The notes under the pieces are model-generated. The model was given only the letters and a program-made list of their open reading frames with translations, searched no databases and was not told the origin of the DNA. From assembly GCF_024793945.1 (NCBI RefSeq), contig NZ_JANUSD010000006.1:1-64000 (forward strand): 64,000 bases of DNA. The letters are read 5' to 3'. The position numbers and the translations under genes are program-made. Positions 34,177 through 45,500 of the stretch are shown here, in pieces; position 1 is the stretch's first letter, and every line of letters starts with the position of its first letter. Origin of the DNA: Emticicia fluvialis (GTDB taxonomy: Bacteria; Bacteroidota; Bacteroidia; Cytophagales; Spirosomataceae).

Positions 34177-35152
34177 TACTTAAATAAAACTCCTGAACTC
34201 CTCTAAAAACTCTTTCTTTATTTAATAAAAGATACAAAACAAATTGTATCCCCAACATCAAAATAGCTACTGTTAAATGTACAGGCTGGGCAAAATACGG
34301 GAAACCCAGATAATTTAAAAACAAACCTGTTAACATTTCAACACCTAACAAGGCTATCAAAGCAATCGAAAAACGGTTAATAATCCCTTTGCTACTACTA
34401 TTTCTTTTTAATCGATAGTAAAAGAATAAATGCAAAACTGTAACTACAATTGAGAACCATCTGTGCATTTGAAACTTACCACCCAAATTAGCAATCCATT
34501 CAGACCGCATATCAGACCCCATTAGTATCGCAACCTGATCTATCGTTTCTCTTACCTGTGTACCCAAAAGAACCTGTCCAGTAGTTACCAGAATCAAGGC
34601 AGTAAGTAGAAAACTCAACGACCCTGCATCCTTTACCTCTTCAACAATTACAACTTTTGTGTAAGAACGGGCAACTGCATACAAAAGAATGAAAACAATT
34701 ACAACAGAAAGCAACATGTGCAAGGTAATAATTACCGGATGCAATTCAGTTGATACAACAATTGAGCCCAGCCATCCTTCAAAACCAACCAGAACAAACG
34801 CCAGAAAACTTAACCAGACAATTGCTCTATCCTTCGCTCTAAAGGCTAAAAACGAAGAAATAAATGTAGCAAATATTAAAAGACCAATTGTAACGCCAAC
34901 CAAACGGTTTACATACTCAACCCAGGTTTTAACGGCATTAAATTCAACTTCACCTTTAAGTTTTGCACCAAAAATCTCTTTATAATTAGGCGGAAGCTGC
35001 GAAGCGTCAGTAGGCGGAACCCAACTTCCAAAACACTTTGGCCAATCAGGGCAACCCATTCCAGAGCCAGAAGCACGAACAATCCCCCCTACCAGAATCA
35101 ACACATAAACTGCGCCGATTGTCCAAATACCCAGTCTTCTGAAAACTTGCAT
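34160..35152 (-). CDS. ctaA: Heme A synthase
   Basis: Oxidises heme O to heme A. The 330-aa membrane protein begins with a basic N-terminus, then VLILVGGIVRASGSGMGCPDWPKCFGSW, the family hallmark. The heme-ligand histidines lie in TELHPVIITLHMLLS and in KFQMHRWFSIVVTVLHLFF and QPVHLTVAILML. The cysteine pair in the first periplasmic loop is present (GCPDWPKC). It ends inside the start of the heme O synthase gene. Confidence 0.93.
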   Translation of the reverse strand: MQVFRRLGIWTIGAVYVLILVGGIVRASGSGMGCPDWPKCFGSWVPPTDASQLPPNYKEIFGAKLKGEVEFNAVKTWVEYVNRLVGVTIGLLIFATFISSFLAFRAKDRAIVWLSFLAFVLVGFEGWLGSIVVSTELHPVIITLHMLLSVVIVFILLYAVARSYTKVVIVEEVKDAGSLSFLLTALILVTTGQVLLGTQVRETIDQVAILMGSDMRSEWIANLGGKFQMHRWFSIVVTVLHLFFYYRLKRNSSSKGIINRFSIALIALLGVEMLTGLFLNYLGFPYFAQPVHLTVAILMLGIQFVLYLLLNKERVFRGVQEFYLSNESIR

Positions 35153-35220
35153 ACTTCTACGCTTTTCTTTAACCGGTAGTTCTATTGCTAAAACTACCGG
35201 TCTATATTATAACCTGAAAA

Positions 35221-37098
35221 TCAATCAGGAATACTGTAATCATATTTGATACCTTCAATATCCTTCTCAGTTTTAATTTCTTCGTTCTCTTCTTCCAGAT
35301 TTGATTCAGGAGTAGCCGAGAAAGGTATATTCTGAGGGATAAAGTCTTCAGCAGCACCGGGCTTGCTGTAATCATAAGGCCAACGATATACGGTTGGTAT
35401 TTCGCCAGGCCAGTTACCATGGCCAGGCTCTACAGGAGTTGTCCACTCTAAAGTGTTCGAACGCCAAGGGTTTGCAGTTGCCTTCTTACCCCAGAACATT
35501 GAATAGAAGAAGTTGAACAAGAAAATTAAGTTAGCTGCAAATACTACAATGGCAGCAATGGTACTTAACTCTGCTAAATCCTGATATTTAGATGTAAAAT
35601 CGAAACCTGTATAAGAGTAATAACGTCTTGGGAAACCAGCGATACCCAGATAATGTTGCGGGAAGAACACCACATAGACTCCGGCAAATGTTATCCAGAA
35701 GTGAATATAACCCAGAGTTGAGTTCATCATTCTACCAAACATCTTAGGGAACCAGTGGTAAACACCAGCTACCATGCCAAAGAATGCAGCAGAACCCATA
35801 ACAAGGTGGAAGTGAGCTACCACAAAGTAGGTATCATGCAATTGAATATCCAAAGCACTGTTACCAAGAATAATACCTGTAACACCACCTGATACGAAGA
35901 ATGAAACAAGACCAATTGAGAACATCATGGCTGGCGTAAATACTATATTCCCTCTCCACATGGTAGTAATATAGTTAAAGGCCTTAACCGCCGACGGTAC
36001 CGCAATAATCAGGGTTAGCAACATGAATACCGACCCAAGGAAAGGATTCATACCAGACATAAACATATGGTGAGCCCATACAATAAACGCCAGGAACATA
36101 ATTCCCAACATTGAGAAGATCATAGCACGGTAACCGAAAATCGGTTTTCTTGAGTTAGTAGCAATGATTTCAGAGGTCATACCCAAAGCAGGAAGGATTA
36201 CAATGTAAACCTCAGGGTGACCCAGGAACCAGAACAAATGCTGGAACAAAATCGGGCTACCACCCTGGTTAGGCAATGCCTGCCCGTTAATATAGATATC
36301 TGACAAATAGAAACTTGTGCCAAAACTACGGTCGAAAATCAATAACAATGCTGCTGACAACAATACAGGGAACGAAAGAATACCCAATATGGCAGTAAAA
36401 GTAAATGCCCAAATCGTTAGCGGCATCTTATCAAACGTCATACCTTTTGTACGTAGGTTGATAACCGTAGTTACGTAGTTTACACTACCCAACAAACTAG
36501 ATACAATAAATATGGCCATACTTACCAACCATAGTGTCATACCGGTACCAGAACCAGGAGCAGCACCAGATAATGCACTTAAAGGTGGGTAAACAACCCA
36601 TCCGCCACCGGCAGGTCCATCTTGCACAAACAATGATGCAAACATAATAACACTTGAAAGGAAGAAGAACCAGTATGACAACATGTTCATAAAACCTGAT
36701 GCCATATCTCTTGCTCCAATCTGAAGTGGAATAAGGAAATTTGAGAAAGTACCACTTAAACCTGCAGTCAATACAAAGAATACCATGATGGTTCCGTGCA
36801 TTGTTACAAGCGCAATGTAATAGTTAGGGTCAAGCTTTCCGGCATCATCAAACCATCTCTCACCCAGAATCGGTTTTAACCAACCCAGGTCAATACCAGG
36901 ATAACCTAATTGAAGACGAAATACTAATGACAGAAAACCACCAATCAGCGCCCATACAATACCTGAAATCAAATATTGCTTAGCAATTACTTTATGGTCT
37001 TCAGAAAAGATATACTTTCTGATAAAACTTTGCTCGTGGTGTTCGTGAGCGTGGTCATGGTCATTGGCATGTACGTCTGCGTGTGCTACTGCTGCCAT
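35221..37098 (-). CDS. ctaD: Cytochrome c oxidase subunit I
   Basis: The catalytic subunit of the heme A-copper oxidase, 625 aa with twelve helices and a His-rich N-terminus (ADVHANDHDHAHEHHEQ). The low-spin heme ligand is in ALVTMHGTIMVFF; the CuB ligands and His-Tyr cross-link region lie in FWFLGHPEVYIVILP and WAHHMFMSGM; the heme a3 and heme a ligands in HDTYFVVAHFHLVMG. It pumps protons while reducing oxygen. It follows the subunit II gene by 41 bases. Confidence 0.96.
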   Translation of the reverse strand: MAAVAHADVHANDHDHAHEHHEQSFIRKYIFSEDHKVIAKQYLISGIVWALIGGFLSLVFRLQLGYPGIDLGWLKPILGERWFDDAGKLDPNYYIALVTMHGTIMVFFVLTAGLSGTFSNFLIPLQIGARDMASGFMNMLSYWFFFLSSVIMFASLFVQDGPAGGGWVVYPPLSALSGAAPGSGTGMTLWLVSMAIFIVSSLLGSVNYVTTVINLRTKGMTFDKMPLTIWAFTFTAILGILSFPVLLSAALLLIFDRSFGTSFYLSDIYINGQALPNQGGSPILFQHLFWFLGHPEVYIVILPALGMTSEIIATNSRKPIFGYRAMIFSMLGIMFLAFIVWAHHMFMSGMNPFLGSVFMLLTLIIAVPSAVKAFNYITTMWRGNIVFTPAMMFSIGLVSFFVSGGVTGIILGNSALDIQLHDTYFVVAHFHLVMGSAAFFGMVAGVYHWFPKMFGRMMNSTLGYIHFWITFAGVYVVFFPQHYLGIAGFPRRYYSYTGFDFTSKYQDLAELSTIAAIVVFAANLIFLFNFFYSMFWGKKATANPWRSNTLEWTTPVEPGHGNWPGEIPTVYRWPYDYSKPGAAEDFIPQNIPFSATPESNLEEENEEIKTEKDIEGIKYDYSIPD

Positions 37099-37139
37099 AA
37101 TTTATTACTATTTTAAGAATTTTCTGTTGTTATAAAGAA

Positions 37140-38264
37140 TTACATAGAAGCCGCTACTGGCTTAGCTGTTGTGGTTGAATCAGATGCGGCCGCTTCACCA
37201 CCAGTATATTTCAAGGCTTTGGCTTTCAGATTGGCCGGAACCTTGTCAATAAACTCAGGTTTAACAGACAATAATGGTTTTTGCTCTTTTTTCCATTTTT
37301 CATAATCTGCCGGCTCATCAACAATAAGATTCAGCTTCATAGCAAAGTGGCTACGACCACAAACCTCAGTACATGCAATCTCATATTTAAAATCAGGGTT
37401 ACCTAATTCAGCACGCATATCAGCAGTACTTTTATCGGCAACAAACCAGAACTTGGTAGGCATACCCGGCACTGCATCCATCTTCACACGCATGTGAGGA
37501 ATAAACACACTGTGCAACACATCTCTTGCTCTGATCTTCAACAATACAGGTTTTCCTTTTGGAATATGTAGTTCTGTATTACTTGTAAAATCATCAAATG
37601 AATGTTCGTCGGTGAAATCAACACCAAACTCATTACCTTCCGAATCGTTGATTAATTTGTAATTGTAGTTACCCAATTTCTCATCATCCACACCACTATA
37701 ACGCACCATCCATGAAAACTGTTTTCCTACAACCTCAATTACTTCTGCATCTTCAGGCGCATCAGACATGATTCTGTTCCAGGCTCTTAAGCCCGTGAAA
37801 ACCAAACCTGCCATTACAATCGCAGGAATCAAAGTCCATACAATTTCAAGGGTATTATTATGAGGATAATAATAAGCCTTTCTGTCTTTTTTATAACGGT
37901 ACTTTAAAGGGAAGTAAAAAAGAACAGAGTTAACCAAAAAGAAAGCCAATGTAATAACAGTGATACCAAACCAGAACCAGTAATCAGTTTCTTTTCCATG
38001 TACAGAAGAGGCAGAAGGCATATCACCAAAAGCCATCAGGAAATCTTTCTTGGCATAGTTAAATGACCATACAACTCCGATTACACTAACAATCCAGAAT
38101 ATAAATAGACCAATGGCATTAGAATTATTTGCACCATCAACCACCGAGTCATTTTCTTCCTCCGTCTTTCCCTTTACACCTTTCAATAGAGTTTGGGTTT
38201 TGGAAATAACCAAAATGGTCAGTACCAAAAACACAACAGCTAAAATAACAATTAATGAGGTCAT
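37140..38264 (-). CDS. ctaC: Cytochrome c oxidase subunit II
   Basis: A 374-aa protein with three N-terminal hydrophobic segments (SLIVILAVVFLVLTILVI, AIGLFIFWIVSVIGVVW, TVITLAFFLVNSVLFY) and a further helix near NTLEIVWTLIPAIVMAGLVF, followed by the periplasmic cupredoxin domain. The CuA site is complete: DVLHSVFIPHM and EIACTEVCGRSHFAM (C-x3-C, H, M). There is no C-terminal cytochrome c, so it takes electrons from a separate carrier or directly from complex III. The first hydrophobic segment may be an uncleaved anchor. Confidence 0.94.
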   Translation of the reverse strand: MTSLIVILAVVFLVLTILVISKTQTLLKGVKGKTEEENDSVVDGANNSNAIGLFIFWIVSVIGVVWSFNYAKKDFLMAFGDMPSASSVHGKETDYWFWFGITVITLAFFLVNSVLFYFPLKYRYKKDRKAYYYPHNNTLEIVWTLIPAIVMAGLVFTGLRAWNRIMSDAPEDAEVIEVVGKQFSWMVRYSGVDDEKLGNYNYKLINDSEGNEFGVDFTDEHSFDDFTSNTELHIPKGKPVLLKIRARDVLHSVFIPHMRVKMDAVPGMPTKFWFVADKSTADMRAELGNPDFKYEIACTEVCGRSHFAMKLNLIVDEPADYEKWKKEQKPLLSVKPEFIDKVPANLKAKALKYTGGEAAASDSTTTAKPVAASM

Positions 38265-38355
38265 GTTACTAAAAATTTACAAGTTATAAGTGCCTAATCC
38301 TTGTATGTTTTAAAATTTAATCGAAAAAACCGGTACCTTAAAAAACTTTTCTGTA

Positions 38356-39699
38356 TTAGATATCGTGGTGCAAAGCTTCCTCTTTAAACGGATGTTTCTG
38401 AGGAATAAGATTGGCTTTCGACAACTGATTTGCAACAAAATAGATAAACAAAGAAGCAAAAGTAAGTGTAGTACCCCATTCAATGATACCAATTCCACCC
38501 TGGTCTTTGGCAATACCAGGCATGTGCATCTGATAAAAGTCAAACCAGTGACCAATCAAAATAGCACCACAGGCAAGTTTCAGGAAGGTAGGTCTTCTTT
38601 TAGAATCACGTGCCATCAGCACAAGAATCGGGAAGAAGAAGTTGAGAACAAAGTTAATGTGGAATGGCCACCAGTAACGTCCGTCATACCCTGTGAAACG
38701 CTCGCGGAAATAAATTGTTTCTTCAGGTAAATTGGCATAGAAAATCAAAAGATACTGCGAGAACCAAACGTAAGTCCAGAAAATCGAGAATCCAAAGATG
38801 AACTTTCCAAGGTCATGCAAATGGCTGTCATTCACATACTTCATATAACCTTTATCTTTCAGAATCAGAACCGTAAACATAATAGCCGCTAAACCAGATA
38901 CATGCCAGCTTGCAAGGTGATACCAACCAAACATAGTAGAGAACCAGTGCGTATCAATTGACATTGATAAGTCCCAGGCTGCAGTAGATGAAGTAACAGC
39001 AAAGAACAATAAGAATACTTTAGAAATATTACGGCTTTTGTAATAGTTATCCAAACCGGCTTCCTGATCTTCAAGTAAAGAGAACTTGCGAACCTGCATC
39101 CATAGGAAGTACCACACACCAACATAGGCAATCAAACGGATGGCATAAAAAGGAGTGTTCAGATACCATGCTTTGGTTGCGATAATCTTGTCATAATTCT
39201 CGCTTCCTTTATCCATAATTCCCTCGTGAGTCCAGTGAAGAATCATGTGGCGGGTTGAAGGAATAGCAAAAAGGATAATAAGAATGATACCCGGAACAAT
39301 AATGAATGATGGGAAGGCTTCAGCTACACGTTTGATAGAAACAGACCAACCCGCTTTAGCAACGTAATTGTAGGCAATGAAAAACATACCTACTACTGAA
39401 ATTCCAAGAAAATAGACACTATTCATCCATAGGTTTCCGATGAGACGGTTGATAAGAGTAGCACCATGATGCTCTCCACCACCATGCTCGCCATGACCAC
39501 CGCCATGGGCTGCAGCGGCTCCATGCTCGGCGCCGTGCGACTCCCAAACGCCGATTGACCAGCCTTTGTGTAAAAGAAACATTCCGAGCGCAACCAAAAC
39601 CACACCTAAGGCTGCAGCAATCAACAACTTGCTTTTCAATCCGGAAGTAAACTCAAATCTTTCTTCTGTTGAAGGAATTTCGTGAGTATTATGAGCCAT
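38356..39699 (-). CDS. actF: Alternative complex III subunit ActF
   Basis: A 447-aa integral membrane protein of about ten helices, related to NrfD-like quinol-interacting subunits and homologous to ActC. After the first helix there is an unusual Gly/His-rich loop (HGGGHGEHGGGEHHG) facing the periplasm. Later segments such as WDLSMSIDTHWFSTMFGWYH and the end of the protein are typical of ActF. It closes the act operon before the oxidase genes. Quinol oxidation itself is thought to occur in ActC; ActF is the pseudo-symmetric partner. Confidence 0.9.
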   Translation of the reverse strand: MAHNTHEIPSTEERFEFTSGLKSKLLIAAALGVVLVALGMFLLHKGWSIGVWESHGAEHGAAAAHGGGHGEHGGGEHHGATLINRLIGNLWMNSVYFLGISVVGMFFIAYNYVAKAGWSVSIKRVAEAFPSFIIVPGIILIILFAIPSTRHMILHWTHEGIMDKGSENYDKIIATKAWYLNTPFYAIRLIAYVGVWYFLWMQVRKFSLLEDQEAGLDNYYKSRNISKVFLLFFAVTSSTAAWDLSMSIDTHWFSTMFGWYHLASWHVSGLAAIMFTVLILKDKGYMKYVNDSHLHDLGKFIFGFSIFWTYVWFSQYLLIFYANLPEETIYFRERFTGYDGRYWWPFHINFVLNFFFPILVLMARDSKRRPTFLKLACGAILIGHWFDFYQMHMPGIAKDQGGIGIIEWGTTLTFASLFIYFVANQLSKANLIPQKHPFKEEALHHDI

Positions 39700-39716
39700 T
39701 ATTCTTGAAATTTGAA

Positions 39717-39781
39717 CCCCTCCCCTAAAGAGGGGTAATCATATTAATATTTCTAACACGCCCCATTAGGGATGGGGGTGA
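39717..39781. repeat. Paired C-rich hairpins between actF and actE
   Basis: Two small hairpins lie in the actF-actE gap: CCCCT (39722-39726) with AGGGG (39731-39735), and CCCCAT (39761-39766) with ATGGGG (39772-39777). They are joined by an AT-rich linker. The double-hairpin layout resembles interspersed palindromic repeats common in this phylum; it may also modulate mRNA decay between the two genes. Confidence 0.5.
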
Positions 39782-39785
39782 GTTA

Positions 39786-40400
39786 TTAATTTCCTAATTG
39801 TAATCTGTGAACGTAGTGTACAATTTTCCAACGTTCTTCAGGATTAACCTGAGAAGCATGAGGCCACATTCTGCCTTTTCCATAAGTAATTACATGGAAA
39901 ATATGTCCGTCGTTCATATTCTTGTAAGCATCACTGGCATAATTCGGTACCCCTTTGTAAACCTTACCTACAGGGCCGTCACCTGCTCCGCCGTCGCCAT
40001 GGCAGTGCGCACAGTTTCTTTCGTATAAAACCTTACCTTCTTCTTCTGCGGCTTCAGACCACGGAATAGGGTTCTTCAAGGTTACTTCTGCAACGGCAAT
40101 ACTGTCTTTAGGCAGATTATAAATCATCAGGTCATTTACCTTAGTGCTATCATCCAGCATGAAAGAAGTATGATAGTTTGAGCGAGGAATAGTACCCGCC
40201 ACTGGCGACCTCATGTTTTTGCCATCCACATTTATAGTATTCTCACGCCATTGTGTCAAGGGCTCGTAAGCACGAGAATTGTACATGTTAGGTGCAAACT
40301 CCCAACCAGTGCTGTTATTATCTTTACATGAAGATAAAACAACTGATGAGAAAGATGCAACTGCTACTGCAAGCGTGATATTTCTGACTGAAAATTTCAT
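39786..40400 (-). CDS. actE: Alternative complex III monoheme cytochrome c lipoprotein ActE
   Basis: I use the ATG at 40400 because it gives a lipoprotein signal: MKFSVRNITLAVAV followed by SFSSVVLSSCKDN, with Cys as the lipidation site. The 204-aa protein carries one heme motif CAHCH in LYERNCAHCHGDGGAGDGP and an axial Met in KGRMWPHASQV. In ACIII this subunit receives electrons from the ActA hemes and hands them to the oxidase. It lies between actF and actD. Confidence 0.92.
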   Translation of the reverse strand: MKFSVRNITLAVAVASFSSVVLSSCKDNNSTGWEFAPNMYNSRAYEPLTQWRENTINVDGKNMRSPVAGTIPRSNYHTSFMLDDSTKVNDLMIYNLPKDSIAVAEVTLKNPIPWSEAAEEEGKVLYERNCAHCHGDGGAGDGPVGKVYKGVPNYASDAYKNMNDGHIFHVITYGKGRMWPHASQVNPEERWKIVHYVHRLQLGN

Positions 40401-40509
40401 TTGAAAACAAATTAATGTATAACTATCTGAGCCCGTTACCGGATACCCGTCAATGTTCTGTATGTAAATTGTATTGAACAACCCTTCGGCAGTTCATTGT
40501 TTTCTGATT

Positions 40510-41031
40510 TTATGCCTCTTTCACATTTACTTCAGCGGCACCTGACTTCTTTAAAATATCAGTTATCTCGCCTTCTGATAGTTTATTTTTAGCTAAATCA
40601 ATTGCCATCACAAACTTATCATCTGTACTTCTTACATCAAAGATGATTGGTTTGGCGGTTGGCCCCATACCCTCCATAATAAAGAAAGTAAACGACATAC
40701 CAAATGAAGCTAAAAGTACGGTCAGCTCAAATATGATAGGTACGTTGGTAGGCCATGGGAAAAAGTTCTTACCACCCACGTTAATCGGCCAGTCGATACC
40801 CATTGTCCAGAAGGTTAAAACAAGCGCGCATATTGTTCCGGTAATACCAAACAGGAATGCAGCCACACCCATTCTTGGGCGGTCATAACCTAAAGCACGG
40901 TCAAGTCCGTGGATAGCGAAAGGAGTATACACCTCATGAATTTTAACACCGCTGTGTCTTACTGAACCCACTGCGTGTAATACCTCATCTTCGTCTTCAA
41001 AAACACCAACTAAATATTTGCTATCTGCCAT
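40510..41031 (-). CDS. actD: Alternative complex III subunit ActD (DUF3341)
   Basis: A 173-aa protein with a cytoplasmic N-terminal domain (KYLVGVFEDEDEVLHAV, GVKIHEVYTPFAIHGLD) and two membrane helices (GVAAFLFGITGTICALVLTF, VPIIFELTVLLASFGMSFTFF). This is the DUF3341 layout seen in ActD of characterised complexes, which caps the cytoplasmic side of the quinol-binding subunit. It follows actC by 30 bases. Confidence 0.92.
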   Translation of the reverse strand: MADSKYLVGVFEDEDEVLHAVGSVRHSGVKIHEVYTPFAIHGLDRALGYDRPRMGVAAFLFGITGTICALVLTFWTMGIDWPINVGGKNFFPWPTNVPIIFELTVLLASFGMSFTFFIMEGMGPTAKPIIFDVRSTDDKFVMAIDLAKNKLSEGEITDILKKSGAAEVNVKEA

Positions 41032-41061
41032 TGTCTGATAATGGTTTCTTAAATCTAATAA

Positions 41062-42441
41062 TTATGCTTGTTTCTTTACTTTTTCAGGATATTTTTCTGA
41101 AGATGACTTCAAAACTGATTTTACCTCGGCCATATTGATAACTGGTAAGAATTTGGCAAAAAGGAAGAATGCAGTAAAGAAGAAACCGAACGAGAAAATA
41201 TAGTCTGAAATATCTCCCATACGTGGGGTAAAATATGTCCAGCTTGATGGAAGGTAATCTCTGTGAAGAGAAGTTACGATAATTACAAAACGCTCAAACC
41301 ACATACCGATATTTACTACAACCGCCATCACGAAAGATATAACGATATTCTTACGGATTTTCTCAAACCAGAACAACTGCGGAGAAAGAACGTTACAAGT
41401 CATCATGGCTGCGTAAGACCACCAAAGCGGCCCCGTAGCTCGGTTAATAAATGCATATTTCTCATACTCAACACCCGAGTAGGCGGCAATGAAAAACTCA
41501 GTGATATAAGCAATACCTACAACAGAACCCGTAAGGGTTATGATTTTATTCATTAACGAGATATGCTCAAGAGTAACGTAATCTTCCAGTTTATATACAA
41601 CACGCGTAACCAGCATCAGGTTTTGAACCATTGCGAAACCTGAGAAAATAGCACCCGCCACAAAGTACGGAGGGAAGATGGTTGTATGCCAGCCAGGAAT
41701 AACCGAAGTGGCAAAGTCGAAAGATACGATGGTGTGAACTGAAAGTACCAGAGGAGTAGAAAGACCTGCAAGAATTAACGAAACGTCTTCATATCTGGCC
41801 CAGCTTTTCGCACCACCTGTCCAGCCTATTGCCAATGCACCGTACACTTTTTTGCGAACACCGGTTGCACGGTCACGGATAGTTGCCAAATCAGGAATCA
41901 TACCAATGTACCAGAATAAACATGATACTGAAAAGTAAGTAGAGATAGCGAAAACGTCCCAAACAAGAGGAGAGTTAAAGTTAACCCATAACGAACCGAA
42001 AGTATTTGGTAATGGTAATGCAAAATAAGCTAACCAGGGGCGACCCATGTGCATTACAATGAATGAAGCCGCACAAATTACGGCAAAGATGGTCATCGCT
42101 TCTGCCGCACGGTTAATGGAGGTTCTCCACTTCTGACGGAACAATAACAATACTGCCGAGATAAGTGTACCGGCGTGACCAATACCTACCCACCATACGA
42201 AGTTGGTGATATCCCAGGCCCAACCTACAGTTTTATTTAAACCCCACACTCCCAGACCTTCCCACCAAGTCCACAATACCCATGCAGTACCATACAATAA
42301 TACCAGTACTGATATTCCGAATGCTACTTTCCACTCTTTGGTAGGGGCGCCTTCAACCTGCTTACAAATATCTTCTGTTATATCATGGTAAGACTTACCA
42401 CTCAATACCAGCTTCTCTCTTATAGGTGAAACTACGTGCAT
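41062..42441 (-). CDS. actC: Alternative complex III quinol-oxidising subunit ActC (NrfD-like)
   Basis: A 459-aa membrane protein of the NrfD/PsrC family with about ten helices. Recognisable parts are WWVGIGHAGTLISAVLLLF, MGRPWLAYFALPLPNTFGSLW and the repeated four-helix bundles. The menaquinol-binding site is expected near the first bundle on the periplasmic side, next to the Fe-S subunit ActB. It is preceded by actB and followed by actD. Confidence 0.93.
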   Translation of the reverse strand: MHVVSPIREKLVLSGKSYHDITEDICKQVEGAPTKEWKVAFGISVLVLLYGTAWVLWTWWEGLGVWGLNKTVGWAWDITNFVWWVGIGHAGTLISAVLLLFRQKWRTSINRAAEAMTIFAVICAASFIVMHMGRPWLAYFALPLPNTFGSLWVNFNSPLVWDVFAISTYFSVSCLFWYIGMIPDLATIRDRATGVRKKVYGALAIGWTGGAKSWARYEDVSLILAGLSTPLVLSVHTIVSFDFATSVIPGWHTTIFPPYFVAGAIFSGFAMVQNLMLVTRVVYKLEDYVTLEHISLMNKIITLTGSVVGIAYITEFFIAAYSGVEYEKYAFINRATGPLWWSYAAMMTCNVLSPQLFWFEKIRKNIVISFVMAVVVNIGMWFERFVIIVTSLHRDYLPSSWTYFTPRMGDISDYIFSFGFFFTAFFLFAKFLPVINMAEVKSVLKSSSEKYPEKVKKQA

Positions 42442-42500
42442 AGTTTTTTTTGTTTATTGAAAATGCTAAATTCTTAAAAAATTGACTTTAGAAGTCTTAA

Positions 42501-45500
42501 TTATGAATGTGCTTCGTGTGCCGCTTCTTCTTTAACTCCTGCAGCTTTAACTTTATCTTTATTACGGATTTTAGTTAAATAACTGATTTGCGGTTGCGTG
42601 TTAATCTCTTCAAGTACGTGGTAAGCTCTTCCTTCTTTTTCTACTGCCAGTACTTTTGAAATTGCAGACTCGGGGTCAAGCATATCTCCAAACACAATTG
42701 CATTAGTAGGACAAGACTGCGAACAAGCTGTTTGGATTTCTCCATCAACCGGACGACGTTTTTCTTTTTTGGCTACCAGCTTACCTGCCTGAATACGTTG
42801 CACACACATTGAACACTTCTCGATTACACCTCTTGAACGAACAGTTACGTCTGGGTTCAATACCATACGACCCAGGTCGTTGTTCATGTTGTAATCAAAA
42901 TTGTCATTTTCAAAGTATTTAAACCAGTTGAAACGACGAACTTTATACGGACAGTTGTTGGCACAATAACGAGTACCGATACAACGGTTATAAGTCATTT
43001 GGTTTAGACCTTCAGAGCTGTGGGTTGTTGCCAAAACTGGGCAAACAGTTTCACAAGGAGCATTAGAACAGTGCTGACACGTCATCGGCTGGAATACAAC
43101 CTCCGGGTTATCAGAAGCAATTTCCATCGCTCTGAAACCACTTGGGCTATAACCTTCTTCATGTGGCGCATCTGAGCTATAATAGCGATCCAGACGAATC
43201 CAGTGCATTTCTCTGGCACGGGCAACTTCTGCCTTACCTACAACCGGAATGTTGTTTTCTGCCTGGCAGCTTACAAGACATGAACCGCAACCGTGGCAAA
43301 GGTTCAGGTCAATGACCATTCCCCAGCTATGGTTTTTCTTTTCATGACCATTCCAGAGGGTAATCTGGTTGGTTTTCTTGATACCATCTGAAGTCTGCAA
43401 AGTAGGCTCAAAACGGCCTGCTTTAACATTCTTAACATATTCACTTAGAACAGACTCCTGAATTATAGACTCACGACCCATTACGGTGTTGTGCGTTTGT
43501 GTCTGAGCTAGGGTATATCCGCTCTTGGTTTTTTCTAATTTAACATCACCAGCCCAGTATTGACCGTTGGATACTAATGGGAAAACATTGGCACCTACGT
43601 TACCAGCCTTACCTGCTGCTGTACGACCATAGCCTATTGCTACAGAAACGGTTCCATGCGCCTGACCCGGTTGAATCAACACAGGTAGTTCAATTGTTTT
43701 ACTACCTACAGTTAATTTAGCCCAGTCTCCCTGATCAATACCTGCTTCTTTGGCTGTTATTTGCGAAATAGCAATGGTGTTTTCCCAGGTTACTTTAGAG
43801 ATTGGATCGGGCATTTCCTGTAGCCAGGGGTTATTTGCCTGATTACCCGTACCTATGGCAATAGATTCAAACGCAGAAAGCTCAATACCAGCACCTTTTA
43901 TACCAGCTATAGCAGTAGCTGCACCGGCCAGGTTACCGCCAAAAGAAGCAGCAGTTGCTAGAGCTCCTGCACCCGGCTCATAAACACCGTCATGCAATGC
44001 CTGCACCCAAGACTTACCACTTAATATATTTTTGGTCCAGTTTGATTTCAGATAAGCCTGATAATCACCTGAAGCACCAGCCCAAATCAATAAGCTTGAT
44101 TCAGCCTGACGGGTATTAAATATAAGAGAGATAGTTGGCTGAATTAAAGAGTAGAAACCTTTCTTTGGTTCAGCATCACCCCATGACTCAAGATAATGTG
44201 GAGCCGGAGCAATATATTTACATCTTTGAGCTGTTTCGTCGGCATTAGCTGCAAAAGAAACCGAAGTGGCAACCTTGCTAAGCGCTTCACCTAACTCAGC
44301 ACCTCTGATGTGGTCATAAACAGGATTTGACAGGAACAATACTGAACTTACCTGACCGCCTTTCACTTCGTTGATGAAGGCGTTCATTTCAGTATCATTA
44401 CCCTGACGGAAATAAACCGGATTGCTCAAATCAATAGTTGTTCCGTAGCTGCCAAGCAGGCTATTCAGAGCATTTACTACCGTTTGAACTGCCGGATTAT
44501 TTGAACCAGACACTACCAATGCCGAACCTTTGGCAGCAACCAAATCTTTAGCACATTTGTCGAGGTTCTGAACTTCAATGGCAGCACCTGAAATGACGGC
44601 ACCACCTAAAGCAGCTGCTACTTTATTATATAGTGCAATTGCTACCGCTCCTTCTTGTGAAGGTTTAATCATTGAGCGATAATCAGCAGATGCACCTGTA
44701 ATCGTCATACCGGTTTCAAACTGATAATGACGTGACATATCGTTTTTACCGCCCTTGCCACTAATTAAACGGCGATTTTCAGCCCATTGAGTAGCAAAAA
44801 TATCTGGTGAAATCCATGTTCCCAGGAAGTCAGCATTGATACCTACCATAACCTTAGCCTTGCTGAAATCGTAGCTTGGCACAACTGCCTGTCCGAATGA
44901 TTCGGCATTGGCTTGTATCAGACCTGATGCTGAATTAGCATCGTAAGTTACATGCTTGGCAGTAGGGTATTTGGCAACAAAATCAGCAATTACTTTCTTG
45001 AAAGTTGGAGAAAGTATTGTATTGGAAACAATTCTGATATTACCTCCTTTTGAAAGCCCGGCAACCACTTCTTTATCCAGGTCTTCCCACGATATGTCTG
45101 AAGTGCCTTTTTTAGGGGCTTTCAGTTTTTCGTTATCATAAAGACTCAATACTGAAGCGTGTACACGTGCGCTTACTCCGCCTTTGGTAAGGCTCGACAT
45201 CTTGTTACCTTCAATTTTAACAGGACGTCCCTCACGGGTTTTAACAAGAATGCTTGAGTAATCACCACCTTCAGCGTAAGTTGAGGCATACCAGTTAGGA
45301 ATACCCGGCTCAACATCTTCAGGTTTGTTCAGATAAGGAATAGCCTTACGTACCGGTGCATCACAAGCAGCCAGCGAAACCGCAGCCAATCCAAAACCTA
45401 ATACTTTCAGGAAATCACGGCGGTGAGTAGGTTCAACCGTGTCAATATCGTCTAAATTAAATTCACGATTGGCGTTTTTAACGAACTCAATATCGTTCTT

